A stretch of 64,000 nucleotides of DNA from Pseudarcicella hirudinis (GTDB taxonomy: Bacteria > Bacteroidota > Bacteroidia > Cytophagales > Spirosomataceae). This document shows, one piece after another, positions 16,219 through 25,372 of the stretch. Positions within the stretch are counted from its first letter, which is position 1. The number at the start of each line of letters is the position of its first letter. The translations under genes and the position numbers were made by a program. The stretch covers positions 62,001-126,000 of the forward strand of contig NZ_FOXH01000015.1 in NCBI RefSeq assembly GCF_900115665.1. The letters are read 5' to 3'. The notes under the pieces are model-generated. The model was not told the origin of the DNA and made no database searches. It saw only the letters and a program-made list of their open reading frames with translations.

Positions 16219-16767
16219 TTACCAGCCTCTGTGATGACGGTAGTAACCGTATCCTCTCGGAGCATATACAACTCTCGGAGGGGCAGGAGCAGGGACTACA
16301 ATTACTCTTGAAGGCTGATTGTATCCATAGCTTTGATAACGGTTTCTGATATCATATGGATTTCTTGGATCTACAGGGTAATATCTGTCTGCCCAGCGAC
16401 GGCGATTATCACAGAAATCATATGGTGAAGCAGTATTTCTGTAATCCCATTCATTCCAGCGACCATGGCGGTTTGCTATATAAACCGGACGTGGGTCAAA
16501 GGGGTTTTGTGGATCATAATACCGGCTTCTGGTATCGAAGGGATTTCGGTCATCAAATGCATAATTCCCATAAGGGTTTCCCTGACAGCGGGCATATAAA
16601 TCATCATTATTATAGCTGCGATCTCGTGGATAATCCTGTCTGTTTTGCTGATAGTCTCTGTTATCCTGATAATCTCTTCTGTCTTGATAATCTCTGTTAT
16701 TTTGAGCCTTCACTGTACCAATTACGCCCAAGGCTGCGATCACTAAAAAAAATACTTTGCTTTTCAT
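16219..16767 (-). CDS. Secreted Tyr/Arg/Asn-rich repeat protein of unknown function
   Basis: 182 residues. A clear signal peptide (MKSKVFFLVIAALGVIGTVKAQ) precedes a low-complexity mature part. Near the N-terminus are tandem DYQDRRDYQDNRDYQ units, then spaced copies of an R/N-x-P-Y/F-D pattern (DDRNPFDTRSRYY, DPQNPFDPR, DPRNPYDIRNRY), then a Pro/Val stretch and a YGYYRHHRGW end. Two isolated Cys could form a disulfide. I do not recognise a family. Composition suggests an envelope or matrix protein. A tandem TGTTAA repeat lies about 100 bp upstream of the start. Confidence 0.75.
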   Translation of the reverse strand: MKSKVFFLVIAALGVIGTVKAQNNRDYQDRRDYQDNRDYQQNRQDYPRDRSYNNDDLYARCQGNPYGNYAFDDRNPFDTRSRYYDPQNPFDPRPVYIANRHGRWNEWDYRNTASPYDFCDNRRRWADRYYPVDPRNPYDIRNRYQSYGYNQPSRVIVVPAPAPPRVVYAPRGYGYYRHHRGW

Positions 16768-16868
16768 GATATTGGAATTTTAAGGTTATTATGAAGACAG
16801 CATTTTGTGATTCTTTGCTTCTTTTGACATATTAACGCTATAAAATTCAAGGGTATTACAAGGCACTC

Positions 16869-16885
16869 TGTTAATGATTTGTTAA
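16869..16885 (-). promoter_or_regulatory. Tandem direct repeat upstream of the Tyr/Arg-rich protein gene
   Basis: TGTTAA at 16869-16874 and 16880-16885 (plus-strand reading, 11-bp period), the same arrangement as at 3993-4009 before menF. It lies about 102 bp upstream of the start at 16767. OmpR-family regulators bind sites with this periodicity. Confidence 0.35.
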
Positions 16886-16968
16886 TGTTTGAGAGCTCTT
16901 TTCTGAGGGTAGTTTATGGTGAAAAGAGTTTAGTTTAAGGAGCTGTAAATGTGTGAATTATCCTGGTT

Positions 16969-18090
16969 TTACAGGGGTGAAGACAAGTCGCTGTTTTTGA
17001 AATTATGAACTTTCCCGTTTTTATCAATAACACTTGGGCTGGATAAAATCCTGCTTAACGTAAAATATGACCAGATTCTTTTTCCGGTTTTGGCATCCAA
17101 AACATACAACCCTTTGTCAACACTTCCAAAATAAAGCAGATCGTCTGAAACTGTAGGACTGGAAACAATAGGACCTTCTGCCTGAAATGTCCAGACTTTT
17201 TCTCCTGTACTGGCATTTAAAGCATAAATATTCATGTCATTACAACCGATATATACTATCCCGTTTGCAATCGTCGGACTTGAATAGGTAACATCTCCCA
17301 AAGGAAAGGACCATTTTTTATTTCCGGTTTTGGCATCAATGGCGTAAACATTTTTATCTGTGCTTCCGATGTATAGAATACCGGATTGTACCACCGGCGT
17401 AGAATTAACAGAGCCACCTGTCGTAAATTTCCATTTCTGGGTACCGTTCAAAGTATCAAGCGCATAGATATTGTGGTCAGAGCTGGAAAGATAAATCAGA
17501 TTACCACTGAGATTCAGACTTGTTGAAGGCGAAATAATGGTTTGTTCTCTGGACCAGATTTTATTCCCGTTTTTCGCGTTAAATGCATATAGAATATTGT
17601 CTTTTCCTCCGATAAAAAGCAGACTGTCATTGGTGACAGGACAAGTATAATTTCGGTTATTGAAGGATTTTGACCATAGCTTCACCCCGCTAAAAGCATC
17701 AAGTGTATATAAACTGTCATAACTGGCAAAATGAAGTAGTCGTTGGACATTATTAACAGCAATATTCGTTTTTAAAGGACTGCTGGTTTTGAATTGCCAC
17801 CTGATTACACCAGTTAAGGCATTCAGGGCATAAACATTACTGTCAAGACTGGCAATATAAACAGTGCCATTATAGACTAAAGGATCGGAAAATATGGAGT
17901 CAGATGCAGCAAATGACCATAGCATTGCACCTGTTGTACCGTTAAAAGCATAAAGTGACTTGTCTGTACTGGTGACATAGGCAAAGGGCTGGGTATTAAA
18001 TTTAACGGGGCTATCCCCTTCTGAGCTGCAGTTATAAAGAGATAAGGAGATTAGGGAACTAATGACAATAAAGGTAATTTTTCTGAACAT
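16969..18090 (-). CDS. PQQ-type beta-propeller repeat lipoprotein
   Basis: I start it at the ATG at 18088-18090 (373 aa). The longer frame to 18258 runs through the divergent pepF promoter and looks non-coding. The N-terminus is a lipoprotein signal (MFRKITFIVISSLISLSLYNC). About eight repeats of roughly 40 residues follow, each with the pattern VYALDAxTGxxxWxF and VYIGSxDxNVYA, as in BamB and PQQ dehydrogenase propellers. No dehydrogenase domain is present. BamB-like scaffolding is possible, but the repeats resemble generic surface propellers, so the role is open. Confidence 0.85.
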   Translation of the reverse strand: MFRKITFIVISSLISLSLYNCSSEGDSPVKFNTQPFAYVTSTDKSLYAFNGTTGAMLWSFAASDSIFSDPLVYNGTVYIASLDSNVYALNALTGVIRWQFKTSSPLKTNIAVNNVQRLLHFASYDSLYTLDAFSGVKLWSKSFNNRNYTCPVTNDSLLFIGGKDNILYAFNAKNGNKIWSREQTIISPSTSLNLSGNLIYLSSSDHNIYALDTLNGTQKWKFTTGGSVNSTPVVQSGILYIGSTDKNVYAIDAKTGNKKWSFPLGDVTYSSPTIANGIVYIGCNDMNIYALNASTGEKVWTFQAEGPIVSSPTVSDDLLYFGSVDKGLYVLDAKTGKRIWSYFTLSRILSSPSVIDKNGKVHNFKNSDLSSPL

Positions 18091-18238
18091 TTTGACGAAA
18101 AGGTTATTGAGATCTGATTTGCTTGAGTGTAGATAACGACGATTTTGCCATTTCCGTCTTTTAATGGGTAAAGAAGAACTTTGCCTGGAATCTGTACCTG
18201 AATTAAGGCAGATTTTTGCCAACTTTAGTGTTGACTGA

Positions 18239-18272
18239 TTTGCAGTAAAGTTAGTCATTTTATTTACTTTTG
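18239..18272 (+). promoter_or_regulatory. Candidate promoter of pepF
   Basis: TTTG at 18239-18242, 22-nt spacer, TACTTTTG at 18265-18272, predicting a leader of about 28 nt before the ATG at 18307. It argues against the upstream extension of the divergent propeller gene. Confidence 0.6.
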
Positions 18273-18306
18273 TGATAATAGGATTTTAATAAATAACGAA
18301 AAATCA

Positions 18307-20028
18307 ATGACTGAAACTATAAATACAAGCCCTAAAATCCGGGAATTCTTAGGAGCTGATTTTGTTCTTACCAATTGGGAAAGTGTTCAACATTTTTATG
18401 AGAATCTGAAAGACAGACAAATTGATAATGCAGATGATTTGCAGAAACTCTTCTCTGATCGTTCGGAACTGGAAAGTTATTTGTCTGAAAACCTTGCCTG
18501 GAGATACATAAAAATGTCGTGTGACAATGCAAATGAAGAACTGGTAAAATCGTATCAGCAGTTTGTAGTTGAGATCATGCCACATACTTCAGTTTATGAA
18601 GATGCTTTGAATAAAAAAGTAGTAGAAAGTCCTTATTTGGGGGAACTGAAGGCTACGGGTTTTGATATTACCATCAGAGGAATGAAGCGTGCTATCGAAA
18701 TTTTCAGAGAAGAGAACATTCCTTTATTCACTGAAATGCAGACGCTTCAAACTCAATACGGCGCAATTACCGGAGCGATGATGGTAACTGTTGACGGAGA
18801 GGAAAAAACGCTTTCACAGGCTGCTGCTTTATTAGAAAACCCGGATCGTAGTTTACGTGAAGAGATTTATCGTAAGATCTGGAGCAGAAGATTGGAAAAC
18901 CAGACAGAGCTTGATGAATTGTTGTCAAAACTGATTGCTTTAAGACATCAAATTGCACAAAATGCGGGTTTTCAGAATTACAGAGATTACATGTTTGCTG
19001 CGATGGGACGTTTTGACTACACACCGCAGGATTGTTTTGATTTTCATGAAGCTGTTGCAGAAACAATTGTTCCGTTAATGAATGAAACAGCTCTTGAAAG
19101 AAAGAAAGCATTGGGCGTTTCAGCGTTGAGACCCTGGGATAAAGCTGTCGATCCTCAGAACCGTCCGGGCTTAAAACCTTTCACGACCGGAGAGGATTTA
19201 CTGAATAAAACGATTGAGTGTTTTAATAATCTGGATCCTTTTCTGGCAGATTGCTTAAAGGTAATGCGTCGGATGGATCGGTTTGACCTTGAGTCTCGTA
19301 AGGGAAAGAATCCCGGAGGGTATAATTATCCATTGGAGGAATCCGGTTTTCCGTTTATTTTCATGAATGCAGCTTCTCAGGTTCGTGATATGATCACGCT
19401 TCTGCATGAAGGAGGACATGCTGTTCATTCGATTGTAACGAAGGACTTAATGCTTAATACTTTCAGAAATGTACCTTCTGAAGTAGCTGAGTTGGCATCA
19501 ATGTCGATGGAGCTGATTACAATGGATTACTGGAATGTTTTCTTCGAAAATGAGGAGGATTTGAAGCGTGCTAAAATTAAACATCTTGAAGATATCATTG
19601 ATACACTTCCCTGGGTGGCAACGGTTGATAAATTTCAGCACTGGTTGTATGAAAATCCAACCCATTCTGTAGAAGATAGAAAAACAGCCTGGGTTGAAAT
19701 TTATGCTAAGTTTTCAGACAGCATAACTGATTGGTCAGGTCTGGAGGATCACAAAGCTAATATCTGGCAAAAACAACTCCATATCTTTGAAGTCCCATTC
19801 TATTATGTAGAATACGGCATTGCTCAGTTAGGAGCGGTTGGTGTTTGGAAAAATTATAAAGAAAACCCTGAAAAAGGGCTGGAAGGATACCTGAATGCCC
19901 TCAAATTAGGTTATACCAAACCAATGGGAGAAATTTATGCTACCGCCAATATTCCTTTTGATTTCTCTAAAGAACATATTGCTTCTTTGATGAATTTTGT
20001 CAGAGCTGAGCTGGCAAAATTATATTAA
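18307..20028 (+). CDS. pepF: M3 family oligoendopeptidase (PepF-like)
   Basis: 573 residues, typical for oligoendopeptidase F. The zinc site is LLHEGGHAVHS (H367, E368, H371) with the third ligand Glu expected in SEVAELASMSMELI about 26 residues on. The region upstream is all-helical, as in the M3 prolate domain. The enzyme is a cytosolic metallopeptidase that trims short peptides; no signal peptide is seen. It is a single gene with its own promoter, ending at a strong hairpin shared with the convergent PPK2 gene. Confidence 0.93.
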   Translation: MTETINTSPKIREFLGADFVLTNWESVQHFYENLKDRQIDNADDLQKLFSDRSELESYLSENLAWRYIKMSCDNANEELVKSYQQFVVEIMPHTSVYEDALNKKVVESPYLGELKATGFDITIRGMKRAIEIFREENIPLFTEMQTLQTQYGAITGAMMVTVDGEEKTLSQAAALLENPDRSLREEIYRKIWSRRLENQTELDELLSKLIALRHQIAQNAGFQNYRDYMFAAMGRFDYTPQDCFDFHEAVAETIVPLMNETALERKKALGVSALRPWDKAVDPQNRPGLKPFTTGEDLLNKTIECFNNLDPFLADCLKVMRRMDRFDLESRKGKNPGGYNYPLEESGFPFIFMNAASQVRDMITLLHEGGHAVHSIVTKDLMLNTFRNVPSEVAELASMSMELITMDYWNVFFENEEDLKRAKIKHLEDIIDTLPWVATVDKFQHWLYENPTHSVEDRKTAWVEIYAKFSDSITDWSGLEDHKANIWQKQLHIFEVPFYYVEYGIAQLGAVGVWKNYKENPEKGLEGYLNALKLGYTKPMGEIYATANIPFDFSKEHIASLMNFVRAELAKLY

Positions 20029-20032
20029 TATG

Positions 20033-20073
20033 ACAAAGGGTTGAGAATTTTCATTTTTTTCTCAACCCTTTGT
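20033..20073. terminator. Bidirectional terminator
   Basis: 15-bp perfect stem (20033-20047 with 20059-20073), 11-nt loop, between the convergent pepF and PPK2 genes. Confidence 0.8.
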
Positions 20074-20075
20074 AT

Positions 20076-20960
20076 TTATTCTTCTTGTTTCTTTATGGTT
20101 TCAATAAGACCGAGAAGCGCCTGATGCCTGGCTTCATCCGGTTCCGGGTAATTCATTTTCAGACTTTCCAGATGTGAGAGAATAATCTGAGCGACAATCA
20201 GACGCATATTCTTTTTATCGTCGGCCGGAACAACATACCAGGGAGCGTTTTTTGAAGCTGTTTGATTAATCATTTCCTCATAAGCTTTCTGGTATTCTTT
20301 CCAGTATTCCCTTTCCTTAACGTCACCCTCTTCAAACTTCCAGTTTTTTGTTGGATCTTGTATTCTTTCAATTAACCGTTCTCCCTGTTCTTTCTTGGAA
20401 ACATGTAAAAAGAATTTAATAATCCTTGTGCCATTTCTATGTGAGAATTTTTCATAATTTGAAATGTCTTCATACCGATGCTGCCAGATTTTCTCCGGAT
20501 CTTCTGTTAATTCTTCCGGAATCCGTTGAGATTGTTTCAGGATTTCAGGGTGGACCTTAACAACTAAAACCTCTTCATAATAAGAGCGGTTAAATACAGT
20601 TAACATACCCCGCTTGGGCATTTTCAACATATTTCTCCACATGAAATCATGTTCCAGTTCTTCATCATTCGGCCTTTTAAAACTATGTACACTTACTCCG
20701 GCTGGATTAATACCTGAAAATACCGCTTTGATGGTTCCATCTTTCCCTGCTGCATCTGAAGCCTGAAAAATAAGAAGCATGCCATAACGGTCATGCGCAT
20801 ACATCATGCTTTGCAGGGCATCTATTTTCTTATGGTATTCGCTCAGCAAAACCTGATAATCTTCATCATTTTTGTAAAGATCCTTTACCTTGGTAGGAGC
20901 GTCTTTTATATTGAATTTAGTATCTCCTTTAAATTCAAAGTCATCAAATTTAATACTCAT
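20076..20960 (-). CDS. ppk2: Polyphosphate kinase 2 family protein
   Basis: 294 residues forming one PPK2 domain. It has a Walker-A-like ASDAAGKDGTIKAVFSGINP, the FNRSYYEEVLVVKVHPE block (Walker B/lid area with conserved Arg), and a C-terminal region with APWYVVPADDKKNMRL. PPK2 enzymes move phosphate between polyphosphate and nucleotides. Single-domain members of this length include PPK2-III/PPK2-I forms that phosphorylate AMP/ADP or GDP; which class cannot be set by eye. It ends 3 bp from the shared terminator. Confidence 0.93.
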   Translation of the reverse strand: MSIKFDDFEFKGDTKFNIKDAPTKVKDLYKNDEDYQVLLSEYHKKIDALQSMMYAHDRYGMLLIFQASDAAGKDGTIKAVFSGINPAGVSVHSFKRPNDEELEHDFMWRNMLKMPKRGMLTVFNRSYYEEVLVVKVHPEILKQSQRIPEELTEDPEKIWQHRYEDISNYEKFSHRNGTRIIKFFLHVSKKEQGERLIERIQDPTKNWKFEEGDVKEREYWKEYQKAYEEMINQTASKNAPWYVVPADDKKNMRLIVAQIILSHLESLKMNYPEPDEARHQALLGLIETIKKQEE

Positions 20961-21037
20961 AGAATCAATGGTTTTAGGAAATTGTTTCAGTAGATGAACA
21001 AGCCGGATACTTTATGGTTTTACCTGAATAAGATCTG

Positions 21038-21811
21038 TTATTTGTAAATATCAGCTGCTACCTTTTCAGTTAAAGCTTTTGGTGCGATCCAGGCAAGAAA
21101 GGCTCCGAGTTTATTAACAAGGCCTGGTATTACTTCCGTCTTTTTAGCAAGCATTGCATCAACAGAAATTCTGGCTACGTCTTTAGGGGTCATTGAAACT
21201 TTAGCAGCAGCATTTCTGGCATTATCTCCCAGATTGGCTCTGTCATTGAAATTTGTATCTGTAGCACCGGGACTGATTACTGTAGCAGAAACTGAGGTGT
21301 TTCTCAGTTCGTAGCTTAGCCCTCTTGTAAAATTCAGGACGTATACTTTTGTCGCGGCATAAACACTCATAAGCGGAAGAGCCTGATAAGCTGTTGAACT
21401 CGCGATATTCATGATATAACCCTGTTTTTGTTTCTTCAGAAGGGGAAGGAATTTATGACACATTTCTGTTAGGGTGATCATATTCAGCTGCATCATATTT
21501 CGGTTTTCTTCCAGACTATAGCCGTCAAAATTTCCGACTAATCCATATCCTGCATTATTAACCAGCGCAGAGACGGCATATCCTTCACGTTCTACCCAGG
21601 CGTAAACTTTTTCAGCTACATTCGGCTCAGAAAGATCTGCTGTGAGATAATTGATTTTTACTTTCTCAGTTTTCAGGATTTCTTCAGAGACTTCTTGTAA
21701 AAGACTTTCTGAACGTGCTACTAACAATAAGTCAAAATTTCTTCTGGCAAGTTCTGCTGCTATTTCCTTTCCGATACCTTTACTTGCACCGGTTACTAAT
21801 GCGTATGACAT
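21038..21811 (-). CDS. SDR family oxidoreductase
   Basis: 257 residues, classical short-chain dehydrogenase: cofactor motif TGASKGIG near the N-terminus, NNAGYG, catalytic Ser in NIASSTAYQ and Tyr/Lys in YAATK, then PGATDTNF. Members with this layout (DltE/YqjQ-like) use NAD(P)H on ketones or acyl derivatives. The substrate cannot be inferred. It follows the 28-bp-stem terminator of the TPR gene and precedes the PPK2 gene by 77 bp on the same strand, so those two may be co-transcribed. Confidence 0.9.
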   Translation of the reverse strand: MSYALVTGASKGIGKEIAAELARRNFDLLLVARSESLLQEVSEEILKTEKVKINYLTADLSEPNVAEKVYAWVEREGYAVSALVNNAGYGLVGNFDGYSLEENRNMMQLNMITLTEMCHKFLPLLKKQKQGYIMNIASSTAYQALPLMSVYAATKVYVLNFTRGLSYELRNTSVSATVISPGATDTNFNDRANLGDNARNAAAKVSMTPKDVARISVDAMLAKKTEVIPGLVNKLGAFLAWIAPKALTEKVAADIYK

Positions 21812-21905
21812 ATTTGATTTTATAATATTAGTTTCTGATTAGATTTTAAAGTTAAGGTTTTTTGGCTTTTTAAATAGCCAAATGGCCAATTTTAACATTC
21901 CCCGT

Positions 21906-21965
21906 GATCCAGATAAAACAGAAAAGCTCTGCCGGAAGGCAGAGCTTTTCTGTTTTATCTGGATC
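21906..21965 (-). terminator. Terminator with 28-bp perfect stem after the TPR gene
   Basis: 21906-21933 pairs without mismatch with 21938-21965 around a GGAA tetraloop. It lies 7 bp past the stop of the minus-strand TPR gene and insulates the SDR gene downstream. Confidence 0.8.
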
Positions 21966-21972
21966 CTCAGAC

Positions 21973-23664
21973 CTATTTTTTAGGTTTTGCAGGTGAGGCA
22001 GTAGCCGGAGTAGTTGTTGCTTCAAGATACTCCTTAATAGTTGGATCATCCGGTTTGATCTCCAGCGCTTTGTTAAAGTATTCCTGTGCTTTAGCACTAT
22101 CTTTAACAACAGTCAATTGGTGGCCACCAAGATATTTATAAGCTTCGAAAAGCGTATTTTTATCAACTTTGGCAAAATCTACCACAGTCAGATACTGTTG
22201 GTAATAAGGAACAGCTGACCATTTTGTGTTATTATAGTCGGCCAATGAATTTGCTCTGGCTCTCCACAGGTAGAATGGAGCGAATTTATCGTTAACACCG
22301 ATAGCACCGGCAAGAGCAGTATCAGCTTTCATACCAGCTTCGTATCTGCCTAATGTATCCTCTTTAGGAAGGTAAGCTCCTGTGAAGTAATAATCACGGC
22401 CTAAAGTAAAGTAATCATTACTTAAAACACGTTCTTTTTTAGCTTCTTTCCACTTGATAGCTTTTGCAGTAGCAGCAGCTGCCTCTTTAAATTTCTTCTC
22501 CTTATATTTAATATCGTGGATATTGATGTTAAGGTTATTAAGCGTATCAAACGGAGCGGCTTGTTCGTAGTAAGTTAACGCAATCGAATCTTTACCAAGA
22601 GACTGGTATCCTTTACCAAAATACAAGTTATCAGTAGGGTAAGGTTTTACACCTGCTTTGATCATTTGTTCAAGGTTTTCGATACCAAGCTGAGCATTTC
22701 CTAATTCAATGTTACTCCAGCCTTTCATACGGAAGATATCATTGTCTTTAATTCCTCCTGCTTCAGCTTGCTGAGTAAATTTCATCGCACCTTCATAGTC
22801 TTTAGAAAGGAACAACAATTTAGCTGTTTCCAATAAAACCTGTGGAGTTGCATCAGCTTTCTCCAGATACTTTCTGAAATACTTAGAAGCATTTTTATAT
22901 TGAGACCCGATGATGAAATACTCACCATAACGCTTATAGCCCGGAGCATAGTTAGAATCCGTTTCGATAGACTCTTTGTATCTTGCCTGAGCTTCCTTAT
23001 AGTTTTTACCTCTTAAGTAAACAATCCCGATTTTAACTTTAGCTTTAGCGCTTTTCGGATCAAGCAATAAAGCTTGTTCGTAAGCACTTACAGCAGGTCC
23101 TCCATCGTTTTTGATAAGGAATGCATCTCCTTTAACAATCAGGTTATCAGCAGTAAGCGCTTTTTTCGCTTTTTCAGGAATCAGATCCAATAATCTGATA
23201 GCTTCACCCGGATCATTATTTCCTTTGTTGAAACCTTCTTCTTTTGTGTTGTCATAAAACATCACATAAGCCTCAGCAATTTTAGCCAGAACATCAGCAT
23301 TTTTTGATTTGGTATCGGCAAGGATTTTATCAAAAGTTACTTTAGCCGCAGCAACATTTTTATTTGCCACCTGAATAGTCCCTAAGCCCACGCTGTTGAG
23401 AGGGTTTTTAGGATCAGCAGCCAGACCTTTTTCAAAGGTAGCTTTTGCAGCATTGTAGTCACCGGTACGCAATTGATAATAGCCGAGATAAAATAGGTTT
23501 TCAGCATTCGGCGCTGAATTAGCCAAGCCTTCAAATGTTGCTTTTGCTTTACTTGGTTGGTCACCATCCAACTGAGCCAAACCTGCTTGAATAGTCTGTG
23601 CCTGCGCCACACTAACAAACAATAAACCCACAGCCACCAACAGAGATTTCATCTTCACGTTCAT
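21973..23664 (-). CDS. Periplasmic tetratricopeptide-repeat protein
   Basis: 563 residues: signal peptide (KSLLVAVGLLFVSVAQAQ) then TPR units throughout (for example AENLFYLGYYQLRTGDYNAAKATFEK and SAKAKVKIGIVYLRGKNYKEA patterns), ending in an Ala/Pro/Lys tail. The protein should be a periplasmic helical scaffold for protein contacts. TPR proteins are commonly found next to ExbB/ExbD/TonB and PstS-like genes in Bacteroidota, as here, so a link with the transport machinery is likely but unproven. The first ATG (23664) and a second (23652) are both possible. CAAAATTA at 23790-23797 is a possible minus-strand -7 box. Confidence 0.88.
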   Translation of the reverse strand: MNVKMKSLLVAVGLLFVSVAQAQTIQAGLAQLDGDQPSKAKATFEGLANSAPNAENLFYLGYYQLRTGDYNAAKATFEKGLAADPKNPLNSVGLGTIQVANKNVAAAKVTFDKILADTKSKNADVLAKIAEAYVMFYDNTKEEGFNKGNNDPGEAIRLLDLIPEKAKKALTADNLIVKGDAFLIKNDGGPAVSAYEQALLLDPKSAKAKVKIGIVYLRGKNYKEAQARYKESIETDSNYAPGYKRYGEYFIIGSQYKNASKYFRKYLEKADATPQVLLETAKLLFLSKDYEGAMKFTQQAEAGGIKDNDIFRMKGWSNIELGNAQLGIENLEQMIKAGVKPYPTDNLYFGKGYQSLGKDSIALTYYEQAAPFDTLNNLNINIHDIKYKEKKFKEAAAATAKAIKWKEAKKERVLSNDYFTLGRDYYFTGAYLPKEDTLGRYEAGMKADTALAGAIGVNDKFAPFYLWRARANSLADYNNTKWSAVPYYQQYLTVVDFAKVDKNTLFEAYKYLGGHQLTVVKDSAKAQEYFNKALEIKPDDPTIKEYLEATTTPATASPAKPKK

Positions 23665-23910
23665 CTTCTTAATCGGGTTAATTGAAAAAATAGTTTTTTA
23701 GTTTTATTAAAAGATAAGATTAGGAAAACAGTTATTTTTTTCTTCTTGAATTTATTTCATCAATAATTTTGGAGATTGTTGATAAAACACAAAATTAATT
23801 ATAAAAATTGTAAAAAAGCATTAAAATTTTGCACGAATCTATCCTGATTGATTTTTCATTCAAAAATATTAATTTCTGTAACTAATATATAAAAAATCTT
23901 TTTCGATTTC

Positions 23911-24855
23911 CTAATTATTAATCTGTACAGGACGAATATTAATTGGTCTTGTCAGAGGAATCAGACCGCCTTTTAAGGCAATCAGTTGTCCGGCATCACC
24001 ACACATATAATTGATAAAACCGGTTCCCAGACCCATATGAGCTTCTTTCAGAATTCCTCGGATTTCTCTTCTTAAAGGGTATTTTTTCAGGGCCAGGTTA
24101 TATCCGAATGGTTGGTAATAATCCTCTTTACGGGGATTTTTTGCTTCTGTCACAGACATGACATTTATACTTCTGATGAACCCCAGCGAAGCGGGATCGT
24201 CACCATCACTTACCCAGTTATTGCCGATTACACCAATAGCATTAGAATGGGTTTTAACATACTCAATAACTTCCTGATTCGATTTTGCAGCATAAATAGG
24301 TATTTTAGCCTTTGTAGAAATACCGAATTTGTTCATCAGAAAGGTAAGATTGCTTGAGTTGATATTATCAAATACTAATACCACATCTTCGCCGGAACCT
24401 CCCTGAACGATATCAGACCATTTCTTTTTGGTACCTTTCATCAGGGCTTCCAAATCATTAACGCTGATAAGCGTATCCTGATTGCTTTTGTTAGTAATTA
24501 ACGCAATTCCATCTGCTGCAATCCTGTAACTTCTATATGAAATCTGCTGGTCTGTAAAGATTTTTTTCTCTTTCTCGTTGAGCTCCCGGGTTACTACGGC
24601 AATGCGGGCCTTATCATTTAGCATATCCGCAATAGCTTCGTTTTCGGGTTTATAAACGGCATTTATTTTAGTGTACTTATACATTTCCATAAATGCGGTT
24701 TTCTCGGCGTCAATAATCGGTTTGAACGATTCGTCTACAGCAACTATAATGTCTCCTTTTGCCGGGGTATCAAGGTCTTTGGAATTATTGTTTCCTCCGC
24801 ATGAAAACATTATTCCGGCAATTGATAATATCGATATTTTTTTTAGAACTTCCAT
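23911..24855 (-). CDS. PstS-like phosphate-type substrate-binding lipoprotein
   Basis: 314 residues: lipoprotein signal with SIAGIMFSCGG (lipid-modified Cys in FSCGG) and a type 2 periplasmic-binding-protein fold. Segments such as IIVAVDESFKPIIDAE, AVVTRELNEKEKKIF, GIALITNKSNQD and GVIGNNWVSDGDD match the PBP_like_2/PstS group. No PstC, PstA or PstB permease or ATPase gene is nearby. Its place after exbB-exbD-exbD-tonB suggests it works with a TonB-dependent or sensory process; substrate unknown. Confidence 0.85.
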   Translation of the reverse strand: MEVLKKISILSIAGIMFSCGGNNNSKDLDTPAKGDIIVAVDESFKPIIDAEKTAFMEMYKYTKINAVYKPENEAIADMLNDKARIAVVTRELNEKEKKIFTDQQISYRSYRIAADGIALITNKSNQDTLISVNDLEALMKGTKKKWSDIVQGGSGEDVVLVFDNINSSNLTFLMNKFGISTKAKIPIYAAKSNQEVIEYVKTHSNAIGVIGNNWVSDGDDPASLGFIRSINVMSVTEAKNPRKEDYYQPFGYNLALKKYPLRREIRGILKEAHMGLGTGFINYMCGDAGQLIALKGGLIPLTRPINIRPVQINN

Positions 24856-24912
24856 TTCCCGAATAGTTTTTAGAACAAATTGAATAACCTGAATTAATTT
24901 CCTTATAATGTT

Positions 24913-25176
24913 CTATAATCCTTTTTTCCCGTCGTAATAACGGTACTCCTGTTGTTCATCCTCATCATCGTCCTCCCCTTTGAGTTTCTGATATACTCTC
25001 CAGGCTCTGAAACAACCATATATTACTAACAGCCCCCCTAAAGCATAAGCCCAGGTTGTTGAGGGCAATACCATCTGGGCAAAGTATGATTCCGGAAAGA
25101 TTATCAGGAACAAACCCATGAAGGCATAAGAAAGCGCCATCAAAACATTGATAATTGCAAATATTGTTTTAGGCAT
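24913..25176 (-). CDS. Small two-helix membrane protein (unknown function)
   Basis: 87 residues with two transmembrane helices (about 5-27 and 38-57) and an acidic then aromatic tail (GEDDDEDEQQEYRYYDGKKGL). It lies between tonB and the PstS-like gene on the same strand and is probably transcribed with the latter, 57 bp downstream. No family recognised; its conserved place in the cluster suggests an accessory role. Confidence 0.75.
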   Translation of the reverse strand: MPKTIFAIINVLMALSYAFMGLFLIIFPESYFAQMVLPSTTWAYALGGLLVIYGCFRAWRVYQKLKGEDDDEDEQQEYRYYDGKKGL

Positions 25177-25313
25177 TTTTTAAAAACGGTATTTAACCGA
25201 AATACAAAATTTGTTAATGATGTAAATAAGTGTGGTTTTCTGATGTAATCCTGAAACCACGGGAACCGGATAAAGTACTGAAATCTGAAAAATCCGGTCA
25301 ACTTAGAAAAATG

Positions 25314-25345
25314 AAACCTGCCAGTACTTAAATTCCTGACAGGTT
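25314..25345 (-). terminator. Terminator after tonB
   Basis: Stem 25314-25324 with 25335-25345 (one mismatch), 10-nt loop, followed on the minus strand by CATTTTTC. It lies 28 bp past the tonB stop and separates exbB-exbD-exbD-tonB from the genes further downstream. Confidence 0.55.
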
Positions 25346-25372
25346 TGTTATGGGTTTGTACATAGTTCAGAA

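Noticed and set aside
18091-18258. Longer N-terminus for the propeller lipoprotein
   Set aside because: It lacks a signal peptide at its own start and overlaps the divergent pepF promoter; the lipoprotein signal begins at 18090.
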